A program made the translations under genes and the position numbers. Under the pieces are notes generated by a model. That model did not search any database. It saw only the letters and a program-made list of their open reading frames with translations, and was not told the DNA's origin. A stretch of 64,000 bases of DNA from Vreelandella sp031769195. Its GTDB lineage: Bacteria > Pseudomonadota > Gammaproteobacteria > Pseudomonadales > Halomonadaceae. Shown here piece by piece: positions 33,412 through 42,477 of the stretch. Each line of letters begins with the position of its first letter. Position 1 is the stretch's first letter. Location of the stretch: assembly GCF_031769195.1 (NCBI RefSeq), contig NZ_JAVHNP010000001.1, positions 186,001 to 250,000 of the forward strand, written 5' to 3'.

Positions 33412-35646
33412 TTAGCCCTTGGCAACCATCGCCAGCGCGTCATTCAGCGTCTTGCTCGGACGCATGGCTTGGCTGGCCAGCTCGCCGTTCGGGTGGAAGT
33501 AGCCTTGAATATCTACCGACTGACCCTGAACGCTGTTGAGCTCGTCCACAATCGCGGCTTCATTGGCTTTCAGCGTTTCGGCTAAACGAGTAAACAGCGT
33601 CTTCATTTCAGCGTCTTGGTCTTGAGCCGCGAGCGCCTCCGCCCAGTAGAGCGCCAGATAGAAATGGCTGCCGCGGTTGTCCAGCTCGCCCACTTTGCGC
33701 GACGGCGACTTGTTACTGTCTAGGAATTGGCCATTCGCTTCGTCCAGCGCTTTCGCCAGCAGCGTGGCACGGGCGTTACCGAAGGTGCTGCCCAGGTGTT
33801 CAAGCGACGCCGCTAAGGCCAGGAACTCGCCCAGCGAATCCCAACGCAGATGGTTCTCTTCTAAGAACTGTTGAACGTGCTTAGGTGCAGAGCCACCAGC
33901 GCCCGTTTCAAACAGACCGCCACCGTTCATCAGCGGAACAATCGACAGCATCTTGGCGCTGGTGCCAAGCTCCATGATCGGGAACAGGTCGGTCAGGTAA
34001 TCACGCAGTACGTTACCGGTGACGGAGATGGTGTCTTCGCCTTTGCGAATACGCTCCAGAGAGACCTTCATGGCGTCAACCGGGGCCAGAATACGGATAT
34101 CCAGACCCGCAGTATCGTGATCTTTTAGGTACGTTTCGACCTTTTTGATCAGCTGTGCGTCGTGGGCACGGTTAGCATCCAGCCAGAACAGCGCCGGAGC
34201 ACCGCTATCGCGAGCACGTGTCACGGCCAGTTTCACCCAATCTTGAATCGGGGCGTCTTTGGTCTGGCACATACGCCAGATATCGCCAGCTTCTACGGGG
34301 TGGCTAAACAGGGTTTGACCCGCTTCATCGGTAACCACCACGGTGCCGTCAGCAGGCATTTGGAAGGTTTTATCGTGGGAACCGTACTCTTCCGCTTTCT
34401 GCGCCATCAGGCCAACGTTAGGCACGCTACCCATGGTGGTCGGATCGAAGGCGCCGTGCTGCTTGCAGTCTTCGATTACCGCTTGATAGATAGTGGCGTA
34501 GCAACGGTCAGGAATCACCGCTTTGGCGTCTTGCAGCTCGTCGTTGGCGTTCCACATTTTGCCCGAATCACGGATCATCGCCGGCATCGATGCATCGATG
34601 ATCACGTCGCTGGGCACGTGAAGGTTGGTAATGCCTTTATGAGAGTTCACCATCGCCATCGCCGGACGCGCTTGGTAAAGGGCCTCTACATCACCTTTAA
34701 TCGCTTCTTGCTGGTCGCTGGGCAGCTTCTCAATGGCGCTGTACAGATCGCCAATACCGCTATTGGGGTTGAAGCCAGCGCTCTTCAAGGCATCGGCGTG
34801 CTTCTCCAGCACGTCTTTATAGAACTCTTCTACCACGATGCCGAACATGATCGGGTCGGAGACCTTCATCATGGTCGCTTTCAGATGCAGAGAAAACAGC
34901 ACACCGCTCTCTTGTGCATCGCTGATTTGGCTGCCGATAAAGCTACGCAGACGACGGCTGCTCATGCTGGCGGCGTCAATCACTTCGCCTTCCAGCACAG
35001 CGAGGTCTTTTTTCAGCACCACGTTGGTGCCATCTTTTTGCTGCAGTTCGATGGTCAGCTTGGTGGCTTTTTCCATGACGGCGGACTGCTCGCTGCCGTA
35101 GAAATCGCCTTCACTCATGTGAGCAACGTGTGACTTGGAGTCTGCGCTCCACGCACCCATGCGGTGCGGGTACTTGCGGGCATAGTTCTTGACCGACTTC
35201 GGCGCACGGCGGTCAGAGTTACCCTCACGCAGTACCGGGTTCACCGCACTGCCTTTGGCTTTGTCGTAGCGCGCTTTAATGGACGCTTCTTCGTCGTTCT
35301 TCGGCTCTTCCGGGTAATCCGGCAGCGGGTAGCCTTGGCTCTGCAGCTCTTTAATCGTAGCTTTCAACTGCGGGCCAGAAGCACTGATGTTAGGCAGCTT
35401 GATGATATTTGCTTCCGGCGTCGTCGCCAGTTGACCCAGCTCGGCCAAGTCATCGCTTACACGCTGTTCATCGCTCAACACGTCTGGAAACTGAGACAGT
35501 ACGCGGGCGGCAAGAGAAATATCGCGAGTTTCTACTTCAACACCCGCAGAGTCGGTAAAGGCATCAATGATGGGTAATAAAGAGTAGGTAGCGAGCGCAG
35601 GAGCTTCATCGGTGAGCGTATAAATGATCTTCGGCGTTTTAGACAT
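33412..35646 (-). CDS. icd: Monomeric NADP-dependent isocitrate dehydrogenase
   Basis: This 744-residue enzyme is the monomeric (about 80 kDa) type of isocitrate dehydrogenase, unrelated in length to the 416-residue dimeric form. It oxidises isocitrate to 2-oxoglutarate with NADP in the TCA cycle. Family stretches are visible: IIYTLTDEAPALATYSLLP (in part), LPNISASGPQL, REGNSDRRAPKSVKNYARK, and SAKMLSIVPLMNGGGLFETGAGGSAPKH (in part). It competes with isocitrate lyase (aceA, 42.5 kb) for isocitrate. It is divergent from rluE across about 290 bp and ends at a strong terminator. Confidence 0.97.
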   Translation of the reverse strand: MSKTPKIIYTLTDEAPALATYSLLPIIDAFTDSAGVEVETRDISLAARVLSQFPDVLSDEQRVSDDLAELGQLATTPEANIIKLPNISASGPQLKATIKELQSQGYPLPDYPEEPKNDEEASIKARYDKAKGSAVNPVLREGNSDRRAPKSVKNYARKYPHRMGAWSADSKSHVAHMSEGDFYGSEQSAVMEKATKLTIELQQKDGTNVVLKKDLAVLEGEVIDAASMSSRRLRSFIGSQISDAQESGVLFSLHLKATMMKVSDPIMFGIVVEEFYKDVLEKHADALKSAGFNPNSGIGDLYSAIEKLPSDQQEAIKGDVEALYQARPAMAMVNSHKGITNLHVPSDVIIDASMPAMIRDSGKMWNANDELQDAKAVIPDRCYATIYQAVIEDCKQHGAFDPTTMGSVPNVGLMAQKAEEYGSHDKTFQMPADGTVVVTDEAGQTLFSHPVEAGDIWRMCQTKDAPIQDWVKLAVTRARDSGAPALFWLDANRAHDAQLIKKVETYLKDHDTAGLDIRILAPVDAMKVSLERIRKGEDTISVTGNVLRDYLTDLFPIMELGTSAKMLSIVPLMNGGGLFETGAGGSAPKHVQQFLEENHLRWDSLGEFLALAASLEHLGSTFGNARATLLAKALDEANGQFLDSNKSPSRKVGELDNRGSHFYLALYWAEALAAQDQDAEMKTLFTRLAETLKANEAAIVDELNSVQGQSVDIQGYFHPNGELASQAMRPSKTLNDALAMVAKG

Positions 35647-35939
35647 TTTTGCGTTAACCTCTTTTTTCGGTCGCTGTGATTATAAAAAATCCTGAGCTAC
35701 GCGGCTCATTCAACGATTAGCCATGCCGCGAAGCGTGTGGAGCATCCTGTATGCGCTGCCCCTTTGGTCACTCGGTGGTTACTGCGGTAACGATGACGTC
35801 AGATGAAGTCGATGGTCAGAACAATGCCAACGGCTCATCCCAAACAGCTGCGCCAGATTATACCAGCGCTGCACTTTAACCGCATGGGCGATTGTCGACA
35901 AATCCTTCACCCCTAGTTCCTGAGACAGTTTGCGAGACG

Positions 35940-36650
35940 ATGAGCACCCTATATTTACTGCATAAGCCCTACCGAATGCTCTCCCAGTTTACCGATAGCC
36001 AAGGCAGAGCCACCTTGGCAGAGGTGATCCGCGCCCCAGGTGTTTACGCCGCTGGCCGCTTGGACTTTGACTCGGAAGGCCTGCTGCTGCTGAGTGATGA
36101 TGGCAGCCTGATTCACCGCATTGCTCATCCCAAGCATAAGCAGCCAAAAACCTACTGGGTGCAGCTGGAGGGCCACATTACCGACGAGGCTATTCGTGCA
36201 CTCAAGGCGGGCATTACCTTAAAAGATGGCCCCACCCAGCCCGCTAAGGCACGCCGTATCGCGCCGCCAAACATCGCTGAGCGCAACCCACCCATTGACC
36301 CAAAGCGCCATCCAACCACCAGTTGGCTAGAGCTCACCATTACCGAAGGCCGCAACCGCCAGGTGCGACGGATGACGGCCCACGTAGGCTTCCCCACCCT
36401 GCGCCTGATTCGAGCCGCGATTGGCCCTTGGCAGTTGGGCCAACTGGCCCCCGGCGAATGGCGCAAAGAGACCCTGCACGCCCCGCGCCCAGACAACCCC
36501 AAGCAGCCCCGTTCTATTTCTAAAAAGGGCGTGTCGAAAAACGGCGTGTCGAAAAGCGCGTCGCCTAACACCCCAGCGTCCAAGAAAACACGTGCCGCAA
36601 AAGCAGCGCCCAAACAACGAAGCGCGAGTACGAGAGGCCCAAAAAAATGA
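35940..36650 (+). CDS. rluE: 23S rRNA pseudouridine synthase RluE-type
   Basis: This RsuA/RluB/E/F-family enzyme probably makes pseudouridine 2457 in 23S rRNA. The 236-residue protein lacks an S4 domain, as RluE does. The catalytic Asp is residue 42 in AGRLDFDSEGLL. LTITEGRNRQVRRM and TLRLIRAAIG are the other conserved motifs. After about residue 185 comes a 50-residue Lys/Ser/Pro-rich tail containing a short internal repeat (KGVSKNGVSKSA). The ATG at 35940 fits the family start. Its stop overlaps the nudJ start as ATGA, so the two are translationally coupled. Confidence 0.9.
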   Translation: MSTLYLLHKPYRMLSQFTDSQGRATLAEVIRAPGVYAAGRLDFDSEGLLLLSDDGSLIHRIAHPKHKQPKTYWVQLEGHITDEAIRALKAGITLKDGPTQPAKARRIAPPNIAERNPPIDPKRHPTTSWLELTITEGRNRQVRRMTAHVGFPTLRLIRAAIGPWQLGQLAPGEWRKETLHAPRPDNPKQPRSISKKGVSKNGVSKSASPNTPASKKTRAAKAAPKQRSASTRGPKK

Positions 36651-37117
36651 CCGCCTCTTCGCTACCTACTAGCGCTCGTCCGATTATTCACAGCACAGTG
36701 GCCTGTGTGATCCAGCACAACGGGCGCTTTTTAATGGTGGAAGAAGCCAAAGGCAGAGCGAACACGGTATTTAATCAACCTGCCGGACACATTGAACTCG
36801 GCGAAGGCCCCGTGGCGGCTATTCAGCGGGAAGTACAGGAGGAGACGGCGTGGCAAGTGGCGCTCACTGGTTATTTAGGGCTCTATGTATTTCACACACC
36901 GGAGGGAGAAACCTTTCATAGCCATGGGTTTACCGGCGTTCCCGAACGGCTGCTTCCCACAGCGATCGACCCGGCTATTGTGGCTACCCATTGGCTAACA
37001 CGCGATGAGATCGTCGCACTTGCGACTGAGCAGCGGTTAAGAAGCCCACTGGTACTGAAACGAATCGACGACGCTCAAAGCAACCGCCACTTTCCCCTTG
37101 CGGTTATCCATGAGTGA
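36647..37117 (+). CDS. nudJ: Nudix hydrolase, NudJ-type phosphatase
   Basis: This 156-residue Nudix protein resembles NudJ, which removes phosphate from thiamin and nucleoside pyrophosphates. The Nudix box spans residues 47-69 with the key REVQEE at 61-66. NudJ-like context supports the assignment: the gene precedes mnmA, as in other gammaproteobacteria. It overlaps rluE by ATGA and is followed by mnmA after about 70 bp. Substrate specificity cannot be read from the sequence. Confidence 0.88.
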   Translation: MTASSLPTSARPIIHSTVACVIQHNGRFLMVEEAKGRANTVFNQPAGHIELGEGPVAAIQREVQEETAWQVALTGYLGLYVFHTPEGETFHSHGFTGVPERLLPTAIDPAIVATHWLTRDEIVALATEQRLRSPLVLKRIDDAQSNRHFPLAVIHE

Positions 37118-37190
37118 AGCACTCGAAGCATCAAGCCCCCATCGTGTATAATCGCCGCCCAATTGCACACCACTTCAACAGAGGATGCCA

Positions 37191-38348
37191 ATGACATCCA
37201 CCCATGGCACAGCCACCCAGGACACGTCAGACACCCACACTGCGGCCACCGGCAAAGTGATTGTCGGCATGTCTGGCGGCGTCGACTCCTCCGTTTCGGC
37301 TCTCCTTCTGCTCCAACAGGGGTACGAGGTAGAGGGCCTGTTTATGAAAAACTGGGATGAAGACGACAACACCGAATACTGCACGGCAAAGGAAGACCTC
37401 GCCGATGCCGAAGCGGTGTGCGCCAAGCTGGGCATCAAGCTGCACACGGCGAATTTCGCGGCCGAGTATTGGGACAACGTGTTCGAACACTTCTTGGCGG
37501 AGTACAAAGCAGGCCGTACGCCTAATCCCGACATCCTGTGTAACCGGGAGATCAAATTTAAGGTCTTCTTAGAGTATGCCGAGATGCTCGGTGCCAGCAA
37601 AATTGCCACCGGCCACTATGTGCGCCAGGGCATTCGCGATGGCCTACCGCGCCTGCTGAAAGGCTTGGATGGCAATAAAGACCAAAGCTACTTTCTACAC
37701 GCGGTGCCGGAAGCGGCGATTGCTCGCACGCTGTTCCCCGTCGGCGAGCTTGAAAAGCCCGAAGTACGCGCCTTAGCAGAGCAGCACGATCTCATCACCG
37801 CGAAGAAAAAAGACTCCACCGGCATCTGCTTTATTGGTGAGCGTCGTTTCCGCGACTTCCTGCAGCAGTACCTGCCCGCCCAGCCTGGCACAATTGAGAC
37901 CCCTGAAGGCGATGCAATTGGCCAGCACATGGGCTTGATGTACTACACCCTAGGGCAGCGACAAGGGTTGGGTATTGGCGGCTTAGCCAATTATTCCGAA
38001 GACCCTTGGTACGTGGCAGCGAAAGATCTTGAGCGCAACGTGCTGATCGTGGTGCAAGGCAAGCACCATCCGCTGCTGTACACCAATGCCCTCGCCACCG
38101 AAGCGATGGACTGGGTAGCAGGCAAGCCGCCGGTTCAGCAAGGCCGCTTTACCGCCAAAACCCGCTACCGCCAAAGCGACTGCCCCTGCTCGATAGTCGC
38201 CCAGGCCGATGGCAGCGTTGAGGTGATTTTTGACGACCCCCAGTGGGCAGTCACACCCGGCCAGTCGCTGGTGCTTTACGATAACGACATCTGCTTAGGC
38301 GGCGGCGTTATTCGCGCCACCTGGAACGCCTCGGAGGCCGCTGCATGA
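37191..38348 (+). CDS. mnmA: tRNA-specific 2-thiouridylase MnmA
   Basis: MnmA adds sulfur to U34 of tRNAs for Lys, Glu and Gln, using ATP and sulfur relayed from IscS. The 385-residue protein has the PP-loop SGGVDSS at 28-34, the first catalytic Cys in DILCNREIKF and the second in STGICFIGERRF. I prefer the ATG at 37191, with AGAGGA five bases upstream, over an ATG two codons earlier that overlaps the ribosome-binding site. About 20 extra N-terminal residues precede the usual start of the fold. The stop overlaps the hflD start as ATGA. Confidence 0.96.
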   Translation: MTSTHGTATQDTSDTHTAATGKVIVGMSGGVDSSVSALLLLQQGYEVEGLFMKNWDEDDNTEYCTAKEDLADAEAVCAKLGIKLHTANFAAEYWDNVFEHFLAEYKAGRTPNPDILCNREIKFKVFLEYAEMLGASKIATGHYVRQGIRDGLPRLLKGLDGNKDQSYFLHAVPEAAIARTLFPVGELEKPEVRALAEQHDLITAKKKDSTGICFIGERRFRDFLQQYLPAQPGTIETPEGDAIGQHMGLMYYTLGQRQGLGIGGLANYSEDPWYVAAKDLERNVLIVVQGKHHPLLYTNALATEAMDWVAGKPPVQQGRFTAKTRYRQSDCPCSIVAQADGSVEVIFDDPQWAVTPGQSLVLYDNDICLGGGVIRATWNASEAAA

Positions 38349-38983
38349 GCGCAACCCCTATTCACCGCGCGCCCGACACACCGGCCGCCCGCCAAGCCCT
38401 CGCGCTGGCGGGGGTCTTTCAAGCAGCAAGCCTAGTGGATGAGCTCGCTCGCACCGGGCAAGTCGACACCCGCGCCTGGGAAACACTGATCAACGCGACG
38501 GTAGACACCAACCCGGAAAGCTTTGAAGCCATTTACGGCGGCCACCCGAATAACCTGCGCCGCGGGCTGGATACGCTGGAAGCGCTGGTGGGTCGAAAAC
38601 AGGCTAATCCGGTGGTGTTGCGCTACGGCTTTTCGCTGCTGCTGCTGATGAACAAGCTACGCACTGACCGCCAGATGATGGACGTGTTAGGCCAAAAGCT
38701 TGCCCACGTACAGGGGCAGGCGGAGCACTTTGGCACGACCCACGAAAACGTCATTGCCAGCCTCGGTGAAACCTACCAAGAGACCATCTCGACGTTTAAA
38801 ACGCGCATTGTGGTGCAGGGCGACCCGTCGCTACTGCAGACCCGCATGATGCCCGAACGCGTACGCGCCTGCTTAATGGCCGGTATTCGCTTTGCGCTGC
38901 TGTGGCATCAGCAGGGCGGACGCCGCTGGAAGCTGGTTTTCCAGCGTAAAGCGCTACGGCGCGCGCTGGATACATTTAGCTAG
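38345..38983 (+). CDS. hflD: High-frequency lysogenization protein HflD homologue
   Basis: HflD is a peripheral inner-membrane protein first found to affect lambda lysogeny by binding the CII activator; its normal cellular role is unclear. The 212-residue helical protein has the family stretches ALAGVFQAASLVDELARTG, YGGHPNNLRRGLDTLE and LLWHQQGGRRWKLVFQRK. It is in the conserved mnmA-hflD-purB order and overlaps mnmA by ATGA, which suggests coupled translation. Confidence 0.95.
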   Translation: MSATPIHRAPDTPAARQALALAGVFQAASLVDELARTGQVDTRAWETLINATVDTNPESFEAIYGGHPNNLRRGLDTLEALVGRKQANPVVLRYGFSLLLLMNKLRTDRQMMDVLGQKLAHVQGQAEHFGTTHENVIASLGETYQETISTFKTRIVVQGDPSLLQTRMMPERVRACLMAGIRFALLWHQQGGRRWKLVFQRKALRRALDTFS

Positions 38984-39050
38984 CGGCACGATCTGGCCCC
39001 CATTTTCGACACCCCCGACCTTTGATGTTGACCACTCTGGAAACCAAGCC

Positions 39051-40436
39051 ATGCAACTCTCTGCTCTGACCGCCCTCTCTCCCGTCGACGGCCGCTACGG
39101 CGCCAAAGCCGCCGCGCTACGTGAACACTTCAGCGAATTCGGCCTGATCCGTGCACGCGTGATTGTGGAAGTGCGCTGGCTGCAGCGCCTTGCTGAACAC
39201 GGCCAGATTGTCGAAGTTCCGCCGCTTTCCGCAGAAGCCACCGCGTTTCTAGAGCAGCTCATCCGCGACTTCTCAGTGGATGACGCTGAACGCATCAAAG
39301 AGATTGAGCGCACTACCAACCACGACGTCAAAGCGGTTGAGTACTTCTTGAAAGAGAAGATTGCAGGCCAGGCAGAGCTGAACGCCGTTACCGAATTTAT
39401 CCACTTTGCCTGCACCTCCGAGGACATCAACAACCTCTCTTACGGCGTGATGCTGGCAGACGGCTTGAAAGCCATGCTGCCCACCATGCACGAAGTGGCC
39501 GATGAGATTGCCAAATTGGCGATTGCCCATGCAGGCCAGCCGATGCTGTCGCGCACCCACGGCCAAACCGCTAGCCCCACCACGCTAGGTAAAGAGATGG
39601 CTAACGTGGCGTACCGCCTCAAGCGTCAGCTCAAGCAGATCGAAAGCGTAGAGATTCTGGGCAAAATCAACGGCGCGGTGGGCAACTACAACGCCCACCT
39701 GACCACTTACCCGGATATCGACTGGGAAGCCAATGCGCGCACCTTCGTTGAAGGTCTGGGCCTGAGCTTTAACCCCTACACCACACAAATCGAACCCCAC
39801 GACTACATTGCCGAGCTGTTCGATGCGATGTGCCGCTACAACACCATCCTGATCGACTTTGACCGTGATGTATGGGGCTATATCTCCCTGGGCTACTTCA
39901 AGCAGCGTACCGTGGAAGGCGAAATCGGCTCTTCTACTATGCCGCACAAAGTCAATCCGATTGACTTTGAAAACTCAGAAGGCAACCTGGGCCTCGCCAA
40001 TGCGGTCATGAGCCACCTGGCGCAGAAGCTGCCGATTTCTCGCTGGCAGCGCGACCTAACCGACTCCACCGTGCTGCGCAACTTAGGCGTTGGCTTAGCC
40101 TATGGCCTGATTGGCTACCACGCCAGCCTGAAAGGCATCAGCAAACTGGAAGCTAACCCGTCGCGTCTGGCAGAAGACCTGGATAACAGCTGGGAAGTAC
40201 TAGCCGAGCCCATTCAAACCGTGATGCGTCGCTACGGCATTGAAAAGCCCTACGAGAAGCTCAAAGAACTTACCCGCGGTAAGCGTATTGATCAGGCAGG
40301 CTTTGCGGCCTTCATTGACACGCTTGAGCTACCTGAGACAGTGAAAAATGAGCTGAAGGCTCTCTCGCCCGCCAGCTATATTGGTAATGCGAAGGCCCAG
40401 GCCGAAGCACTGAACCAGCGGCTTGCTGCACTCTAA
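39051..40436 (+). CDS. purB: Adenylosuccinate lyase PurB
   Basis: PurB splits SAICAR and adenylosuccinate, releasing fumarate, in purine synthesis. The 461-residue protein matches E. coli (456). It has the N-terminal SPVDGRYG, the ARTH-like SRTHGQTASPTTLGKE region with the catalytic His, and the fumarase/lyase signature GSSTMPHKVNPIDFEN with the catalytic Ser. The ATG at 39051 is used; the frame is open upstream into hflD, but that part is noncoding. It lies about 70 bp after hflD. Confidence 0.98.
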   Translation: MQLSALTALSPVDGRYGAKAAALREHFSEFGLIRARVIVEVRWLQRLAEHGQIVEVPPLSAEATAFLEQLIRDFSVDDAERIKEIERTTNHDVKAVEYFLKEKIAGQAELNAVTEFIHFACTSEDINNLSYGVMLADGLKAMLPTMHEVADEIAKLAIAHAGQPMLSRTHGQTASPTTLGKEMANVAYRLKRQLKQIESVEILGKINGAVGNYNAHLTTYPDIDWEANARTFVEGLGLSFNPYTTQIEPHDYIAELFDAMCRYNTILIDFDRDVWGYISLGYFKQRTVEGEIGSSTMPHKVNPIDFENSEGNLGLANAVMSHLAQKLPISRWQRDLTDSTVLRNLGVGLAYGLIGYHASLKGISKLEANPSRLAEDLDNSWEVLAEPIQTVMRRYGIEKPYEKLKELTRGKRIDQAGFAAFIDTLELPETVKNELKALSPASYIGNAKAQAEALNQRLAAL

Positions 40437-40486
40437 ACGACGCTCTGCGACACTGACGTAGCGCTCACTTGAACTAGGATAACGCC

Positions 40487-41668
40487 ATGAGTCATCACGA
40501 TAAGCCACTCACCCTGCTGGGCGATTTAACGCCCGCAGACTTCTTGGCCAACTACTGGCAGCAGAAGCCACTGCTGATTCGTGGCGCTATCCCTGATTTC
40601 GTCAGCCCCATCGACCCCGACGAACTGGCAGGCCTTGCCTGCGAGCCCGGTGTCGAAGCTCGGCTAGTGGAAGAGAATGGCCCCGATGGCCCCTGGCAGG
40701 TGTCTCACGGGCCGTTTGATAACGCCACCTTCGAGCGCCTGCCCGATGGCCACTGGAGCCTGCTGGTGCAAGCGGTTGACCATTATGTGCCCTCTATCGC
40801 CGCGCTAATGGAAGAGTTTGATTTCCTGCCCAGCTGGCGGTTGGACGATATCATGGTGAGCTATGCGCCTCCTGGCGGAAGCGTAGGCCCCCATATTGAT
40901 CAGTACGATGTCTTTCTGCTGCAAGCCAGTGGGCACCGTCGTTGGCAGCTAGGGGGCAAACAGCCGGATAACGCCGCCATTATTCAGGGCATTGATCTGC
41001 GCATTCTGGAATCTTTCGAGATTGAAGCAGACTCTGACTGGACGCTGGCACCGGGCGACATGCTGTATCTACCCCCCGGTTGGGCACACCACGGCGTTAG
41101 CCAAACCGACGACTGCATGACGATTTCGGTGGGTTTCCGTGCCCCCTCTGCCGATGAAGCGATCACCTCCTACGCCGACTACGTCGGTGAACAAATGTCT
41201 GATTCTCAGCGTTACAGCGATGCGGGCATGGCCCCAGCAGAAGCGCTCGGCGAATTAGACGATGCCGCCGTTGAACGCATGCGCCAGTTTATGCTGTCAG
41301 CGCTGGATAACCCTGAACAGGTCGCTCAATGGTTTGGCCGCGTGATGACCCAACCCAAATATATGGACCAAGTCGTGCCTCTTGAAGAGCCGATGAGCGA
41401 AGCTGACCTTGTTGCCCAACTACAACATGGTGAGCCGCTGTTCCATATGCCGGGTTCACGCTTTGCTTGGCGCAGCGATGTCACCGGCACCACGCTGTTT
41501 GTAGATGGAGACGGGCACGCTTGCTCTGACACGCTGGCAAAACGTCTTGCCGACCCCACACCGATGTACGAAGAAGTGTTGGAAATTGAGGGGGCTGCCG
41601 CTCTGCTCACACGGCTCATTAATACCGGAAGCCTCGGCTTCATGGGTGAAGGCGACGACGAGGAGTAA
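40487..41668 (+). CDS. roxA: Ribosomal protein uL16 3-hydroxylase RoxA (YcfD)
   Basis: RoxA is a 2-oxoglutarate and Fe(II) dependent JmjC-type oxygenase that hydroxylates an Arg in ribosomal protein uL16. The 393-residue protein has iron ligands His136 and Asp138 in GPHIDQYDVF and a His near 201 in PPGWAHHGVS. LLQASGHRRWQLG is the usual strand between them. A C-terminal winged-helix region (about 310-390) is present, as in YcfD. Length is close to E. coli (373). The following acetyltransferase gene starts three bases after the stop. Confidence 0.95.
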   Translation: MSHHDKPLTLLGDLTPADFLANYWQQKPLLIRGAIPDFVSPIDPDELAGLACEPGVEARLVEENGPDGPWQVSHGPFDNATFERLPDGHWSLLVQAVDHYVPSIAALMEEFDFLPSWRLDDIMVSYAPPGGSVGPHIDQYDVFLLQASGHRRWQLGGKQPDNAAIIQGIDLRILESFEIEADSDWTLAPGDMLYLPPGWAHHGVSQTDDCMTISVGFRAPSADEAITSYADYVGEQMSDSQRYSDAGMAPAEALGELDDAAVERMRQFMLSALDNPEQVAQWFGRVMTQPKYMDQVVPLEEPMSEADLVAQLQHGEPLFHMPGSRFAWRSDVTGTTLFVDGDGHACSDTLAKRLADPTPMYEEVLEIEGAAALLTRLINTGSLGFMGEGDDEE

Positions 41669-41671
41669 GGC

Positions 41672-42097
41672 GTGGCAGCAGCAACAACCATTCAGCTCGG
41701 CGATTGGGAAACACTAGGCGCAGCCGCTTCTCAGATTCGCCGGGTGGTCTTTATTGACGAGCAGCACGTTCCTCAAGAGGAAGAGTGGGATGGTCGCGAT
41801 GCGGACTGCCTCCACTTTGTAGCCCTGCTTAACGATGAGCCGGTGGGTACGGCGCGACTGCTTCCCGATGGTCATATTGGCCGGGTGGCGGTGTTACGCA
41901 GTGCGCGCGGTACGGGAATTGGCTACCAATTAATGGAAGCGACTATTGAGGCCGCTCGTTCTGCAGGGCACACGCATGCCGCGCTTAGCGCCCAGTTGCA
42001 TGCCCTCGCTTTCTACGAGCGCCTCGGCTTTGTCGCGCATGGCGAGGTCTTTATGGATGCAGGCATTCCACATCGAGAGATGGTGCGCGCGCTGTAA
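41672..42097 (+). CDS. GNAT-family N-acetyltransferase
   Basis: This 141-residue protein has a complete GNAT fold, with the acetyl-CoA loop VLRSARGTGIGYQLME near residue 72 and the C-terminal HALAFYERLGFVAHGEVF motif. It resembles the YjcF/ElaA group of small acetyltransferases. The substrate is unknown. The start is a GTG three bases after the roxA stop, with the ribosome-binding site GAGGAG in the end of roxA, so translation is coupled. A strong terminator follows, ending the transcript. Confidence 0.88.
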   Translation: MAAATTIQLGDWETLGAAASQIRRVVFIDEQHVPQEEEWDGRDADCLHFVALLNDEPVGTARLLPDGHIGRVAVLRSARGTGIGYQLMEATIEAARSAGHTHAALSAQLHALAFYERLGFVAHGEVFMDAGIPHREMVRAL

Positions 42098-42119
42098 CTC
42101 GCCTCACCCGCCTCATCAA

Positions 42120-42147
42120 AGCGCCACCTTGTGTGGCGCTTTTTTTA
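42120..42147 (+). terminator. Rho-independent terminator after the GNAT gene
   Basis: Perfect 8-bp arms AGCGCCAC and GTGGCGCT enclose CTTGT and are followed by seven T residues. It is 22 bp after the stop codon. Confidence 0.9.
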
Positions 42148-42477
42148 TGCCTCGTAGCTCTTGATGACGGAAAACGACTACACAAACAGGGCGTTTGGCG
42201 TAGTCGCTGTCGTCGGACTACAACGACGTGTGCCCCCAAGTGACAATTGTTGAACATCCTCGCCTGGTAGATAGTTATTGCACTGCAGCGTTAACGAGCG
42301 CCTCACTGGCCGCCCCATCGCTGTATACCAACGAAGCGCCTCGCCGCGACGTTGTGCTAAGAGACGATTGGCGTAGAGACAGCGCCGCGAAATTGAACAA
42401 TGCTGGAATCTATCTCGCAGGTGCAGCATAAGAACAAGCTAACGTGCGAAAGATAATAACCCCGGAGGAATCAGCTC
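42148..42477. other. Intergenic region upstream of aceA
   Basis: This 330-bp stretch has no convincing gene. Three copies of GACTAC in alternating orientation lie at 42176-42181, 42200-42205 and 42216-42221 and may form an operator. AT-richer DNA around 42240-42290 could hold the aceA promoter. A CCGGAGGAA ribosome-binding site precedes the aceA ATG. I see no repeats from elsewhere in the window. Confidence 0.45.

Noticed and set aside
34162..35133. Plus-strand open frame of 323 codons opposite icd
   Set aside because: Shadow of icd; the translation is His/Arg-rich with no recognisable domain.
42228..42431. Open frame of 67 codons before aceA
   Set aside because: No good start signal and no protein-like features; the stretch is better explained as leader and promoter DNA.
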